DNA from: Vibrio tarriae
GTDB lineage: Bacteria; Pseudomonadota; Gammaproteobacteria; Enterobacterales; Vibrionaceae
DNA length: 64,000 nt
Assembly (NCBI RefSeq): GCF_002216685.1
Contig: NZ_CP022353.1
Location: forward strand, 620,001-684,000
Reading direction: 5' to 3'
The notes beneath the pieces were generated by a model. It saw nothing but the letters and a program-made list of their open reading frames with translations. It made no database searches and was not told where the DNA came from. Below are positions 9,999-19,912 of the stretch, piece after piece. The position numbers were made by a program, and so were the translations under genes. Positions within the stretch are counted from its first letter, which is position 1; each line of letters opens with the position of its first letter.

Positions 9999-11213
9999 AT
10001 GACCATTGAAATTCTGGTTCCAGATTTGCCTGAATCAGTTGCGGATGCCACGGTTGCGATGTGGCATAAAAAGCCGGGTGACATGGTTGCTCGCGATGAA
10101 GTGATCGTTGAAATTGAAACTGACAAAGTGGTGCTGGAAGTTCCAGCACCCGATGCAGGTGTTCTGGAAGCTATTTTGGAACAAGAAGGTGCGACAGTGC
10201 TTTCTAAACAACTGCTGGCACGTTTGAAGCCAGGCGCTGTAGCGGGTGAACCAACCCAAGACACTCCAGATGCTACTGAGCCATCACCAGATAAACGCCA
10301 TAAAGCATCACTAACTGAAGAAAGCAATGATGCGCTAAGCCCTGCGGTTCGTCGCCTGCTTGCTGAACATAACTTGGAAGCAAGCCAAGTTAAAGGTTCT
10401 GGTGTGGGTGGTCGTATTACCCGCGAAGACATCGAAGCTCACTTAGCCGCGAACAAAGCCAAACCAGCTGCGAAAGCTGAAGCCCCTGTCGCAGCGCTGG
10501 CTCCTGTCGTCGGTCGCAGTGAAAAGCGCGTGCCAATGACACGTCTGCGTAAGCGTATCGCTGAGCGTCTGTTGGAAGCGAAAAATAACACGGCTATGCT
10601 GACGACGTTTAATGAAGTGAACATGAAACCTATCATGGACATGCGTAAGCAATACCAAGATGTGTTCGAAAAACGTCATGGTATCCGTCTGGGCTTTATG
10701 TCGTTCTACGTGAAAGCCGTCACTGAAGCGCTGAAGCGTTACCCAGAAGTGAACGCGTCTATCGATGGTGATGATCTGGTTTACCACAACTACTTTGATG
10801 TGAGCATTGCCGTATCAACCCCACGTGGTCTGGTTACTCCAGTACTGAAAAACTGCGATACCTTGAGTTTGGCGCAAATTGAAAAAGGCATCAAAGAGCT
10901 AGCAGAAAAAGGTCGTGACGGTAAATTGACCGTAGACGAACTGACTGGCGGTAACTTTACCATCACCAACGGTGGTGTGTTTGGTTCACTGATGTCAACG
11001 CCTATCATTAACCCGCCACAAGCGGCGATTCTGGGTATGCATAAGATCCAAGACCGCGCCATGGTGGTGGATGGCAAGATTGAAATCCTGCCAATGATGT
11101 ATCTAGCGCTGTCTTATGACCACCGTTCAATCGATGGTCGTGAGTCGGTTGGTTTCCTAGTGACCGTTAAAGAGTTGCTAGAAGATCCAGCCCGTCTGCT
11201 GCTCGATGTTTAA
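9999..11213 (+). CDS. sucB: 2-oxoglutarate dehydrogenase E2, dihydrolipoyl succinyltransferase
   Basis: SucB forms the cubic core of the 2-oxoglutarate dehydrogenase complex and transfers succinyl groups to CoA. The 404-residue product has one lipoyl domain (residues 1–77; lipoyl Lys43 in [11 protein letters not shown]), a Pro/Ala-rich linker, a peripheral subunit-binding domain ([20 protein letters not shown], about residues 110–145), and a catalytic domain ending in [10 protein letters not shown] with the active-site His. The order and length match the E. coli protein. A weak hairpin lies between it and sucC. Confidence 0.97.
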   Translation: MTIEILVPDLPESVADATVAMWHKKPGDMVARDEVIVEIETDKVVLEVPAPDAGVLEAILEQEGATVLSKQLLARLKPGAVAGEPTQDTPDATEPSPDKRHKASLTEESNDALSPAVRRLLAEHNLEASQVKGSGVGGRITREDIEAHLAANKAKPAAKAEAPVAALAPVVGRSEKRVPMTRLRKRIAERLLEAKNNTAMLTTFNEVNMKPIMDMRKQYQDVFEKRHGIRLGFMSFYVKAVTEALKRYPEVNASIDGDDLVYHNYFDVSIAVSTPRGLVTPVLKNCDTLSLAQIEKGIKELAEKGRDGKLTVDELTGGNFTITNGGVFGSLMSTPIINPPQAAILGMHKIQDRAMVVDGKIEILPMMYLALSYDHRSIDGRESVGFLVTVKELLEDPARLLLDV

Positions 11214-11251
11214 ACTGTCTATTGCTCAGATTTCTGAGTAATGGAGAAAAG

Positions 11252-11278
11252 GGTCGGACATGCTCAACGTCCGACCTG
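11252..11278 (+). terminator. Hairpin between sucB and sucC, probably leaky
   Basis: GGTCGGAC and GTCCGACC pair around a 9-nt loop, but only TGGCTTTGG follows. Without a real T-run it is more likely an mRNA-stabilising or attenuating hairpin than an efficient terminator. Confidence 0.4.
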
Positions 11279-11380
11279 GCTTTGGCCAAAGATTGGCTAC
11301 TCGCTCAAGAGTGACCCTACAAACGTAAAGTTCAGCTCAATGGACTCTATGGAAGAACAATAAACAAATGGAACAACACA

Positions 11381-12547
11381 ATGAATTTGCATGAATATCA
11401 AGCTAAACAGCTGTTTGCAGAATTCGGTTTGCCTGTACCGGAAGGTTATGCTTGTGATACGCCACAAGAAGCGTTTGAAGCTGCAGGACGCATCAGCACA
11501 GCCAAGAAAGTCGTAAAATGCCAAGTTCACGCAGGTGGACGTGGTAAAGCAGGTGGCGTTGAACTGCATGACACTAAAGAAGGTGTAAAAGCGTTTGCAC
11601 AAAAATGGCTAGGTAAGAACCTAGTAACTTATCAAACGGATGCAAATGGCCAACCGGTTTCAAAAATTTTGGTTGAAGAAGCATCAAATATCGCTAATGA
11701 GCTTTATCTTGGTGCGGTAGTTGACCGTTCTACACGTCGTATCGTTTTCATGGCATCGACTGAAGGTGGCGTGGAAATTGAGAAAGTGGCAGAAGAAACT
11801 CCAGAACTGATCCACAAAGCGGCAATTGATCCACTGGTTGGCCCACAAGCCTACCAAGGTCGTGAGTTGGCATTCAAACTAGGCTTGCAAGGTGATCAAA
11901 TCAAACAGTTCGTGAAAATCTTCATGGGCCTGGGTGAAATGTTTGCTCAATATGATCTCGCACTGCTGGAAATCAACCCGCTGGTGATTACTGCAGAAGG
12001 TAACTTGCTGTGCCTTGATGGCAAAATCAACATCGACTCCAATGCGATGTACCGTCAACCCAAACTGCGTCAAATGCACGATGCTTCTCAAGAAGATGCG
12101 CGCGAAGCACACGCAGCAAAATGGGAACTGAACTACGTCGCGCTGGATGGCAACGTAGGTTGTATGGTTAACGGTGCTGGCCTTGCGATGGGTACGATGG
12201 ACATTGTTAACTTGCACGGCGGAAAACCCGCAAACTTCCTTGATGTTGGTGGCGGCGCGACCAAAGAGCGTGTTGCAGAAGCCTTCAAAATCATCTTGTC
12301 TGATACCAATGTAAAAGCCGTACTGGTGAACATCTTTGGTGGCATTGTGCGCTGCGATATGATCGCGGAAGGTATTATTGGTGCGGTTAAGGAAGTCGGC
12401 GTAAGCGTTCCAGTGGTTGTGCGTCTGGAAGGTACAAACGCAGAACTTGGACGCAAAGTGCTGGCCGAATCAGGTCTAGATATTATTGCAGCTGTATCTT
12501 TGACAGACGCAGCACAAAAAGTAGTTGCCGCGGCGGAGGGCAAATAA
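11381..12547 (+). CDS. sucC: Succinyl-CoA synthetase beta subunit
   Basis: SucC, with SucD, makes succinate plus ATP or GTP from succinyl-CoA. The 388-residue product has the ATP-grasp N-terminal domain ([34 protein letters not shown] nucleotide loop), the metal-ligand region LEINPLVIT and a C-terminal CoA-ligase-type domain with [15 protein letters not shown]. Length equals that of the E. coli protein. The stop and the sucD start overlap in TAATG, which fixes 1:1 translation of the two subunits. Confidence 0.97.
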
Positions 12548-13419
12548 TGTCGATTCTTATCAATAAAGACACTAAAGTCATTTGTCAGGGTTTCACCGGG
12601 GGTCAAGGTACTTTCCACTCTGAACAGGCGATTGCTTATGGCACACAAATGGTCGGTGGTGTGTCGCCGGGTAAAGGCGGTACCACGCATCTAGGCTTGC
12701 CTGTGTTTAATACGGTTCGTGAAGCCGTTGAAGTGACTGGCGCAACTGCCACAGTCATCTACGTACCAGCACCATTCTGTAAAGATGCGATTCTGGAAGC
12801 GATCGATGCTGGCATCAAGCTTATCGTGACGATCACTGAAGGCATTCCTACCACTGACATGATTGATGTCAAAGTGAAACTGGAACAGACTGGCGTTCGT
12901 ATGATTGGCCCTAACTGTCCAGGTGTTATCACACCGGATGAGTGTAAGATTGGCATCATGCCAGGACACATTCATAAGAAAGGTAAAGTGGGTATCGTTT
13001 CTCGCTCTGGTACTTTGACTTATGAAGCGGTTAAACAAACCACAGACGAAGGTTTCGGCCAGTCTACCTGTGTGGGCATCGGTGGCGACCCAATTCCGGG
13101 TTCAAACTTCATCGATATCCTGAAGATGTTCCAAGAAGATCCAGCGACAGAAGCGATTGTGATGATCGGTGAAATCGGTGGGACAGCGGAAGAAGAAGCA
13201 GCTGCTTTCATCAAAGCCAACGTCACAAAACCTGTCGTTTCTTATATCGCAGGTGTAACGGCTCCTCCGGGCAAACGCATGGGTCATGCTGGTGCGATCA
13301 TCTCTGGTGGTAAAGGTACCGCTGAAGAGAAATTTGCAGCACTTGAATCTGCAGGCGTGAAGACAGTAAAAAGTCTTGCCGATATTGGCAAAGCGCTGCG
13401 TGAAGTGACTGGTTGGTAA
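12547..13419 (+). CDS. sucD: Succinyl-CoA synthetase alpha subunit
   Basis: SucD binds CoA and carries the phosphohistidine intermediate. The 290-residue product shows the CoA-binding Rossmann motif [23 protein letters not shown], the nucleotide-sensing region [12 protein letters not shown], and the active-site His in [10 protein letters not shown] near residue 247. It is the last gene of the sdhCDAB-sucABCD operon and is followed by a strong terminator. Confidence 0.97.
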   Translation: MSILINKDTKVICQGFTGGQGTFHSEQAIAYGTQMVGGVSPGKGGTTHLGLPVFNTVREAVEVTGATATVIYVPAPFCKDAILEAIDAGIKLIVTITEGIPTTDMIDVKVKLEQTGVRMIGPNCPGVITPDECKIGIMPGHIHKKGKVGIVSRSGTLTYEAVKQTTDEGFGQSTCVGIGGDPIPGSNFIDILKMFQEDPATEAIVMIGEIGGTAEEEAAAFIKANVTKPVVSYIAGVTAPPGKRMGHAGAIISGGKGTAEEKFAALESAGVKTVKSLADIGKALREVTGW

Positions 13420-13446
13420 TCTACCGCGATTACTTACTCAGATAAT

Positions 13447-13481
13447 AAAAAACCCCGAACACAGCTTCGGGGTTTCTTTTT
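13447..13481. terminator. Terminator between sucD and znuB (convergent)
   Basis: AACCCCGAA, a 6-nt loop and TTCGGGGTT form the stem. It is preceded by an A-run and followed by TCTTTTT, so it can serve sucD and probably also znuB. Confidence 0.85.
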
Positions 13482-13525
13482 ACTAAATGCCATTTTTTTT
13501 TACTAAAAGCTAATGTGATACAGCG

Positions 13526-14308
13526 TTAAGCGACCCGTTTAAACTGGGTGAGTACAAACAATACCGCAGCCGAAACCACCACAGACGGACCAGCGGGTGT
13601 GTCAAAGTGCCAAGACAGTGCTAAACCACCGATCACACTTAATATTCCAAGTCCGATCGCCCAAAACGCCATGGCTTCTGGGGTGCGTGAAAGACGGCGA
13701 GCAGTAGCCGCGGGGATGATTAACAGCGAGCCCATAATCAAAGCCCCGACAAATTTCATCCCGACGGCAATCACCAAACCGATAAGTAGCATCAAGATTA
13801 AACGCATCAGGTCAGTGTTGGTTCCTTCAACAAAGGCCAACTCTTCATTCACGCTAGTCGAGAGAAGGGGTTGCCAGAGAAGATATACAATCAAACTGAC
13901 AGTGACGACACCGAACCAGATAAAGGTAAGATCGGATGGGCTAATCGCGAGCAAATCACCAAACAGATAGCTCATCAAATCGATGCGGACATTATCAAGA
14001 AAGCTCACCGCAATCATACCGAGCGATAGCGCACTGTGCGCCATAATCCCAAGTAGGGTATCGGTCGCGATGAGTTTTTGCTTTTGCATCGCCACTAAAA
14101 TGGCCGCCATCCCCAAACAGCAGACCAATAGTGCCAGATACAGATTGATGTCGAGTAAAAAACCTAGCGCCAGACCCAGTAGTGAGGCGTGAGCAAGGGT
14201 ATCACCAAAATAAGCCATTCTGCGCCAAACCACGAAAGATCCGAGAGGGCCAGCAATAATGGCAATTCCGAGACCAGCAAGAAGAGAAGGTAGAAGAAGT
14301 TCAATCAT
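13526..14308 (-). CDS. znuB: Zinc ABC transporter permease ZnuB
   Basis: ZnuB is the inner-membrane channel of the high-affinity zinc importer. The 260-residue product has the family start [12 protein letters not shown], the conserved cytoplasmic segment [34 protein letters not shown] and [21 protein letters not shown], with about eight hydrophobic helices. An open frame extends 44 codons upstream, but that part lies over znuC and has no family match; the ATG at 14308 is the conserved start and overlaps the end of znuC by 8 bp, consistent with coupled translation. Confidence 0.93.
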   Translation of the reverse strand: MIELLLPSLLAGLGIAIIAGPLGSFVVWRRMAYFGDTLAHASLLGLALGFLLDINLYLALLVCCLGMAAILVAMQKQKLIATDTLLGIMAHSALSLGMIAVSFLDNVRIDLMSYLFGDLLAISPSDLTFIWFGVVTVSLIVYLLWQPLLSTSVNEELAFVEGTNTDLMRLILMLLIGLVIAVGMKFVGALIMGSLLIIPAATARRLSRTPEAMAFWAIGLGILSVIGGLALSWHFDTPAGPSVVVSAAVLFVLTQFKRVA

Positions 14309-15089
14309 GTTTGTGGTGACCATGTGAATGATGTGAGCAAACACTCGCTTTCCCTTTGACCGGTAAGCCAGATAAATCGTGGTGGTGGTGCTCGTGGTGG
14401 TGTTGATAAAAAGCCAGCGTGTCTCGGCTCCGATGGCCAAACATCGCTAAATAACTCGGGTGTTTGGCGATACTCTCCGGCGAGCCAGAGCAACAGACAT
14501 GGTGTTGTAAGCAGATCACTTCGTCGGTTTTGGCCATCACCAAATGTAAATCGTGAGAAACCATCAACACAGCGCAGCCAAAGCGGTTGCGCAAGGTGTG
14601 GATGAGGTCGTATAAGTCAATTTGTCCTTGTACATCGACCCCTTGAGCAGGCTCATCGAGCACAAGCAAGTCTGGTCTTTGTAATAAGGCTCTGGCAAGC
14701 AGTACACGCTGTGTTTCACCGCCGGAGAGTTTATGCATATCACTGCTTTGAAGATGCTCGCCACCGACTAGGCGCAATGCTTCCGATAGCTCTTGGGTGC
14801 TAAAACGACCTGCAAGTTTCAAAAAGCGACTCACCGTCAGCGGCAATGTGTCATTCAGTTTGAGTTTTTGCGGTACATAGCCGATACGGATCCCTGGCTG
14901 GCGAATGATTTTTCCAGAACTTATAGGTTGTAATCCCAAAATGACTTTCACTAAGGTTGATTTGCCTGCACCGTTGGGGCCGATAAGCGTTGTAATATTG
15001 CCTTTGGTGAGAGTTAACTGGATATTGTCAAGTACGCGTCTTTGTTCAAAATCGACGCATATGTCTTGCAATTCAATCAGAATAGCCAT
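14301..15089 (-). CDS. znuC: Zinc ABC transporter ATP-binding protein ZnuC
   Basis: ZnuC powers zinc import by ATP hydrolysis. The 262-residue product shows Walker [14 protein letters not shown], the ABC signature [15 protein letters not shown], Walker [13 protein letters not shown] and the switch His in MVSHDLH. A notable feature is the very His-rich C-terminus: HHHEHHHHD around residue 226–234 and [10 protein letters not shown] at the end. Such a tail could bind zinc and sense cytosolic levels, but that is inference. It is divergent from znuA, with a Zur-like palindrome between them. Confidence 0.93.
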   Translation of the reverse strand: MAILIELQDICVDFEQRRVLDNIQLTLTKGNITTLIGPNGAGKSTLVKVILGLQPISSGKIIRQPGIRIGYVPQKLKLNDTLPLTVSRFLKLAGRFSTQELSEALRLVGGEHLQSSDMHKLSGGETQRVLLARALLQRPDLLVLDEPAQGVDVQGQIDLYDLIHTLRNRFGCAVLMVSHDLHLVMAKTDEVICLQHHVCCSGSPESIAKHPSYLAMFGHRSRDTLAFYQHHHEHHHHDLSGLPVKGKASVCSHHSHGHHKHD

Positions 15090-15112
15090 GGAATAGAACT
15101 CATTTGCAAAAT

Positions 15113-15135
15113 GATTATGTTATAAAGTAACATTC
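15113..15135. promoter_or_regulatory. Zur operator between znuC and znuA
   Basis: The imperfect palindrome GATTATGTTATAAAGTAACA plus TTC matches the Zur consensus of gammaproteobacteria (GAAATGTTATANTATAACATTTC). It sits between the divergent znu genes, where one operator would repress both when zinc is plentiful. Confidence 0.7.
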
Positions 15136-15172
15136 ATGCCCAATAAAAGCCACTAACAGGAGCTTGGCGACC

Positions 15173-16057
15173 ATGTTATCGAGATTTTTTTTACTTACTG
15201 TCGTAGCACTGTTTGCTCAATCAGCCAGCGCAATCGAAGTACTGACCAGCATTAAACCGATACAGATGATCACTTACGAGTTGATGCTGGGGATGGGGAA
15301 ACCTGATGTGCTTTTACCCTCCGGTGCATCGCCGCACGATTATGCGCTACGTCCATCAGATGTAAAGCGGATTCAACAAGCAGATTTGGTTATTTGGTTT
15401 GGTCAAGATCTTGAACCCTTCATGAGTAAACTGCTGGAAGGCCGTACGTCAGCACTAACATTAAGCCAAGTCCCTAATTTAGCACTGCGAGAATATGGCG
15501 AGGAGGAGGAGCATGAGCATGATGGGCATCATCACGGACATTATGATCCTCATTTCTGGTTAGGGATGGAGCCAGTTGGGCAAGTCGCGAGTGCAATTAC
15601 GGAAAAACTGATTGCGCTTGATGCTGATCATCAGCAGCAGTATCAAGATAATCTTGTTCGCTTTTTAGCTAACCTTGCCGAGCAAGACAACACGATTGGT
15701 GAAAAGCTCAAGCCTGTCACGACCGTGCCTTACTACGTTTTTCATGATGCTTATGGCTATTTCGAACAGCACTTTGCATTGAATAACCTTGGTCACTTTA
15801 CGGTGAGTCCAGAGCGAAAGCCAGGAGCCAAAACACTGATCGCGATAAAAAAGACCTTGAATGCTCAACTCGCCAAATGTGTATTTTCAGAACCGCAATT
15901 TGAGCCAGCGATTATTGAAGCTGTCGTACGAGGGACGCCAGCCAAAACTGGTGTACTTGATCCACTCGGAAGTGCGATTGAACTGAAAGCGGGCAGCTAT
16001 TTTTCCTTCCTGAGTAGTTTGGCTGAGAGTTACTACGCTTGTTTGTCTCAATCCTAA
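15173..16057 (+). CDS. znuA: Periplasmic zinc-binding protein ZnuA
   Basis: ZnuA captures zinc in the periplasm and hands it to ZnuB. The 294-residue product starts with a signal peptide (MLSRFFLLTVVALFAQSASA, cleavage after ASA) and has the three metal-ligand regions of cluster A-I binding proteins: GASPHDYALRPSD, DPHFWLG, and FHDAYGYFEQHF. Between the first two lies the acidic/His-rich loop HEHDGHHHGHYD typical of zinc-specific members. A TTG nine bases upstream is in frame, but AGGAG is correctly spaced only for the ATG at 15173. A terminator follows. Confidence 0.95.
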   Translation: MLSRFFLLTVVALFAQSASAIEVLTSIKPIQMITYELMLGMGKPDVLLPSGASPHDYALRPSDVKRIQQADLVIWFGQDLEPFMSKLLEGRTSALTLSQVPNLALREYGEEEEHEHDGHHHGHYDPHFWLGMEPVGQVASAITEKLIALDADHQQQYQDNLVRFLANLAEQDNTIGEKLKPVTTVPYYVFHDAYGYFEQHFALNNLGHFTVSPERKPGAKTLIAIKKTLNAQLAKCVFSEPQFEPAIIEAVVRGTPAKTGVLDPLGSAIELKAGSYFSFLSSLAESYYACLSQS

Positions 16058-16085
16058 ATAGATAAGTCTCTCAATAATTTCTCTA

Positions 16086-16111
16086 AATGCGGCTTAAGCC
16101 GCATTTTTTTG
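16086..16111 (+). terminator. Terminator downstream of znuA
   Basis: The perfect inverted repeat AATGCGGC TTAA GCCGCATT is followed by a run of T. Confidence 0.85.
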
Positions 16112-16258
16112 TATCCAAATCCTAAAAAAATGGTCTTTCTAAACCTTTCAAACTGCATACAGGTTGGGGATTCGTTAGAATGTATGAGATTTTGTGCTCC
16201 TTTCTATATCTAAAATAATAACGCACAAATTTTTGAATTATCGCTGACAGGGGAACTC

Positions 16259-19200
16259 GTGTTTCGCACATTTTTGTATGGCTGCTTGCTCAATATCATG
16301 ATCCCATCCTTGGTATTGGCGTTAGATAAATCCATGTCCATTTTCTATCCTCTGCCCATTCAAGAGCAGGGGAAGGTCATTGTTGCGCAAAACCTCTACC
16401 TCGGCAGTGATGGTGGTATCTGGGTGCATGATGTTCATGGCAAAGTGATGTACTTTGATGGGCAGAATGTATTACCTCGACGTGGTTCAGTTTTGCCACA
16501 AATGTCTAGTCATATTGTTTATGCCAACAGTGCATTCTGGGCTTTCGAACAACATGAGTTATTCAGAACCTATCCGGGAGGGGAAAAAGAGCTGATGTTG
16601 AGCTTAACTCCGGGAACGCAAATTGTTCAGATGGGAGCCTCAAACGGCATGATCTGGATGGTCGATGGGGAAAACTTTTATAGTTATGAGATCCGAAGTG
16701 GACGCGTCGAGTCCCTCTCTTTACATGAACTTTATCAGCTCAATAGTGCCAGCAAGGTCGTGATTAACGATGCGCAGTTTTTAGTATCGAAATGGGCTTT
16801 AGCGACCAATGTCGGTGTGTATTTGTCAGACGTTCAAGGTTTCTCCCATGTAAAAAAATCGGGTAAACACTTCGTCCAGAAACTCTATTTTTCTCATAAA
16901 CGTCGTGAGTTGTTGATAGGCTCTAAACGTGGTGCGTTAATTATCGATATCGAAAATAAGCGTGCATTGCCTGATAGAATTGGTTCCTCTCATGTATTGT
17001 CGATCGCTGAAACAGAGAAAGAGTACTGGATTGGCACCGAAGATGGCCTTTTTGTTTATTCTTTCATCACAGGAAAAGTGGTTCAGCTTGAGAGTAACAG
17101 TCAAGATGGCTATGCCTTATTGGGTAAGAAAATCTACGCCATGGTCAATGACTTCCAAGGTGGAATGTGGATAGGAACCGATAAGGGGATTTTTTACTAT
17201 TCCCTGTTTGGTCAGCAGTTCACTCGGTATCCAGCACAAGCTCTATCTAATGACGGAAGTAAAACGCCGATAGGTAAGATTACGTCTCTCAACTCTAGCG
17301 GAGACTATTTGGCTATAACCCAGCAAGGGTTGTATAGCTTCAACTTTTCTGATGAGTTGCGTAAAAACCTTATTTATCCAGGTAAGGTGAATGATTTTGT
17401 GATTGAGCAAGAACATATTTGGATAGCGACAGAAAAAGGCTTGGTTCGTTACAATTTGAATCGCCGTGGTATTGATACACCTAATCTGCCACTAATGCTA
17501 CTACAAACTGCTATTGAGCATCTCAGTTTAGATAGTGATGGCAACCTGTGGGGAGCAAGCAACCACCAAATCTGGTCATATTCACTTTCTGAACAAACCT
17601 ATCGAGATTATGGTTCTGAATGGATGGTGAAAGCGTTTTCACCATCACGGATCACTCTGATCGCAGCGGTGACAAAAGGCGTTGTCATAGGTACTGAACA
17701 TGGCGCTTATTCACTCTTTGAACAGCAGATCCGCTTTGATTTTTCGAGCCATCGTTATGGTGAGATTCTACAAGTTGTTGAAGATTCAGCGGGCCATATT
17801 TGGGTCGTTGGCTCTTATGGGGTCTTTCAGTGGCGCAAAGACCAACCAGAAGCCGCAGCAGTAGAGTTAATCGAAGAGAATATTCAACCTTTGTGTATTA
17901 CGGAATCCCAACAAGGTATGTGGCTTATTTCCACACAAGGGATCAGTTACTACCGCAACCAAGAGCTTACTAAACATTTTGGAGCCCCTTATGGTTTGAT
18001 TAATAATGAGTTTTTATCGGGATCTTGTGCGGTAGGTGAGGTACAAGAGATCTCTTCGCTGATCATCGGGTCTCAGTTTGGTGTGGTGAAAACAAATACA
18101 GAAGAATTAGCAGTATCTAATTTGCCCAATATTCAGGTGACATTTAGTCAAGTCAGTGTGAATCATGCGACTAAGCTTTTGGGATATCGTATGCCAGAAC
18201 CACTGAAAATTGCTTATGGCGATTCGATCAGTTTCCAGTTTGGGGCTTTGCCTTCTTCACGTAGTCAGTCTTTAGAGTACAAACTCAACGATGAACAGCA
18301 GTGGCAGCGTTTTGATTGGGCTCTACTCAATTTTGACCAACTGTTACCAGGCAAATACCGTTTGAAAGTTCGTAGCGCGAATCCGACACAACGATACCGA
18401 ACCGAAGCCCTATTTGATTTTGAAGTTTTACAACCTTGGTATATGAATCCTGTTGCTATTATCGGATATGTGCTTAGTTTGCTGGGCTTGTTAGCACTCG
18501 CTTTTTGGTGGCGAACTCGAATGATATTGAGCGCTAATCGTAAGCTAAAAGCGCAAGTTGACCTCAAAACGAGCCAGTTACGTCATCAAAGTAAAATTGT
18601 GCTGAGTAATAACCATCAACTTCGAAAACAATTGCAGCTCCACCATACGATTCTTGGCAACGTTTTAGAAAATATTGATGCATCACTACGGCATTTGTCT
18701 TCTTATGCGAAAGTTCGAGCGTGGAGTGAATTTGAAGCACCTTTCAATAAAGTTAAGCAAGAACTAGCTCAACTGCATTTTATGCATCGTGGAGATGACG
18801 AAGAAAGTAAATATCATGATTTGCATCTTTTGATTGAGTCAGCGTTAAAAAGCTGGCAAGAAGAGTACAACAGAGCGCAGATTAAACTGACTTATAGTGG
18901 TGAATCTCGTTTTGTTGAAGTGCGGCAATTCAATCTTGATGTGTTATTTAATGCCGTGCTAACGGATGCGATCAAAAGACTATACAAACATCAAGAATTA
19001 ACCATACAACTTGAAATGAGAAATGCGCAGGCTGTCATCGTGTTTTCTGATTTTGGTGTGCCTATCCAAAACATAAACCAAATGATGGTGACCTTATCAG
19101 GAAATAGTTATCCGCTTGAAGAATTGGCCACTCGCAGTGGTGGTGAATTGCATGTTTTAGCATTGAAAGAACGTAATGTTATTGAACTAGCTTGGCCATT

Positions 19201-19603
19201 GGTTAGCTTACCGGAATTGGAACCTATCCATAAACAAGAAGAAGGTGAGCTGGCGGTTAAGGTTGGGATTGATGATGTGGAGAAAGAATGGCTCAGTAAA
19301 GTCGAGAAACTGATTGAGCTGCATTACAGCGATCCCAATTTCACCACATCTACGGCCGCGCAGTTGTTGTATGTCTCTGAACGCAGTTTACAGCGTCGCT
19401 TTAAAGCAGTAACAGGGAAAACTTTCAAAGAATCTTTGAATGAAGTTCGATTAGAAAAAGCGTGTCAAAGTTTATTGAGTGGGACGAAAATCGCGCAGGT
19501 CGCCTTTGATTGCGGATTTAATGACCCCTCCTATTTCAGCCAGCGTTTCAAACATCATTTTGGATTATCGCCAAGTCAGTTCATCGAAGACCAAGAAAAC
19601 TAA
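16259..19603 (+). CDS. Membrane-anchored AraC-family regulator with beta-propeller sensor and degenerate kinase core
   Basis: This 1114-residue protein has an N-terminal signal/anchor (about 1–22); a long region of Reg_prop-like beta-propeller repeats recognisable by GGIWVHD, DGLFVYS, GGMWIGTDKGIFYYS and DGNLWGAS (to about 640); a Y_Y_Y-like beta-sandwich (SLEYKLNDEQQWQRFDW…LPGKYRLKVRSANP, about 650–722); one membrane helix (about 732–752); a coiled-coil segment; and a weak ATPase-like stretch (about 860–985). A C-terminal AraC helix-turn-helix pair (about 1012–1110) includes AAQLLYVSERSLQRRFKAVTG and IAQVAFDCGFNDPSYFSQRF. It is laid out like a hybrid two-component regulator, but I see no HisKA phospho-His motif, no intact N or G boxes and no receiver domain. 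Direct membrane-to-DNA signalling is inferred. Start is GTG after AGGGGA. Its ligand and targets cannot be read from the sequence; neighbours are zinc and iron uptake operons. Confidence 0.75.
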   Translation: MFRTFLYGCLLNIMIPSLVLALDKSMSIFYPLPIQEQGKVIVAQNLYLGSDGGIWVHDVHGKVMYFDGQNVLPRRGSVLPQMSSHIVYANSAFWAFEQHELFRTYPGGEKELMLSLTPGTQIVQMGASNGMIWMVDGENFYSYEIRSGRVESLSLHELYQLNSASKVVINDAQFLVSKWALATNVGVYLSDVQGFSHVKKSGKHFVQKLYFSHKRRELLIGSKRGALIIDIENKRALPDRIGSSHVLSIAETEKEYWIGTEDGLFVYSFITGKVVQLESNSQDGYALLGKKIYAMVNDFQGGMWIGTDKGIFYYSLFGQQFTRYPAQALSNDGSKTPIGKITSLNSSGDYLAITQQGLYSFNFSDELRKNLIYPGKVNDFVIEQEHIWIATEKGLVRYNLNRRGIDTPNLPLMLLQTAIEHLSLDSDGNLWGASNHQIWSYSLSEQTYRDYGSEWMVKAFSPSRITLIAAVTKGVVIGTEHGAYSLFEQQIRFDFSSHRYGEILQVVEDSAGHIWVVGSYGVFQWRKDQPEAAAVELIEENIQPLCITESQQGMWLISTQGISYYRNQELTKHFGAPYGLINNEFLSGSCAVGEVQEISSLIIGSQFGVVKTNTEELAVSNLPNIQVTFSQVSVNHATKLLGYRMPEPLKIAYGDSISFQFGALPSSRSQSLEYKLNDEQQWQRFDWALLNFDQLLPGKYRLKVRSANPTQRYRTEALFDFEVLQPWYMNPVAIIGYVLSLLGLLALAFWWRTRMILSANRKLKAQVDLKTSQLRHQSKIVLSNNHQLRKQLQLHHTILGNVLENIDASLRHLSSYAKVRAWSEFEAPFNKVKQELAQLHFMHRGDDEESKYHDLHLLIESALKSWQEEYNRAQIKLTYSGESRFVEVRQFNLDVLFNAVLTDAIKRLYKHQELTIQLEMRNAQAVIVFSDFGVPIQNINQMMVTLSGNSYPLEELATRSGGELHVLALKERNVIELAWPLVSLPELEPIHKQEEGELAVKVGIDDVEKEWLSKVEKLIELHYSDPNFTTSTAAQLLYVSERSLQRRFKAVTGKTFKESLNEVRLEKACQSLLSGTKIAQVAFDCGFNDPSYFSQRFKHHFGLSPSQFIEDQEN

Positions 19604-19665
19604 GAGCCTTCATCTCTATCCCACCCTGTCGCCAATCGCTAGAGTGCAGGTAGCCAACAAAGGAG

Positions 19666-19703
19666 TTTATCCCCATTAACGTAGATTAGGTGGTGGGGAT
19701 AAA
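19666..19703. repeat. Inverted repeat upstream of the feoA-side hairpin cluster
   Basis: A 9-bp perfect stem TTTATCCCC / GGGGATAAA encloses a 20-nt loop. No T-run follows, so it does not look like a terminator. It could be the end of a degraded mobile element. Confidence 0.5.
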
Positions 19704-19912
19704 TCAACGTAGCCAATTCTGTCTGCAGTTTTAATAAATAGAAAAGCTACAAGTTGGGAATCTAGCTCGGCGGCCAATAATAGAGAGCTGCAAATACGAT
19801 GAAATTTGTTCAGAGAAACGGAGGCTATCAAGCTTGTTGCTGAAAAGGCTCAAGAAATAAATGTTATTGAAATGGATGGTTGTGATAGAGGTAAATCAGT
19901 AGAAAAAAATAT

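Noticed and set aside
13526..14440. A longer ZnuB with 44 extra N-terminal residues
   Set aside because: The extra part is antisense-free overlap with the His-rich znuC tail read in another frame and has no family similarity; the conserved start is MIELLLPS.
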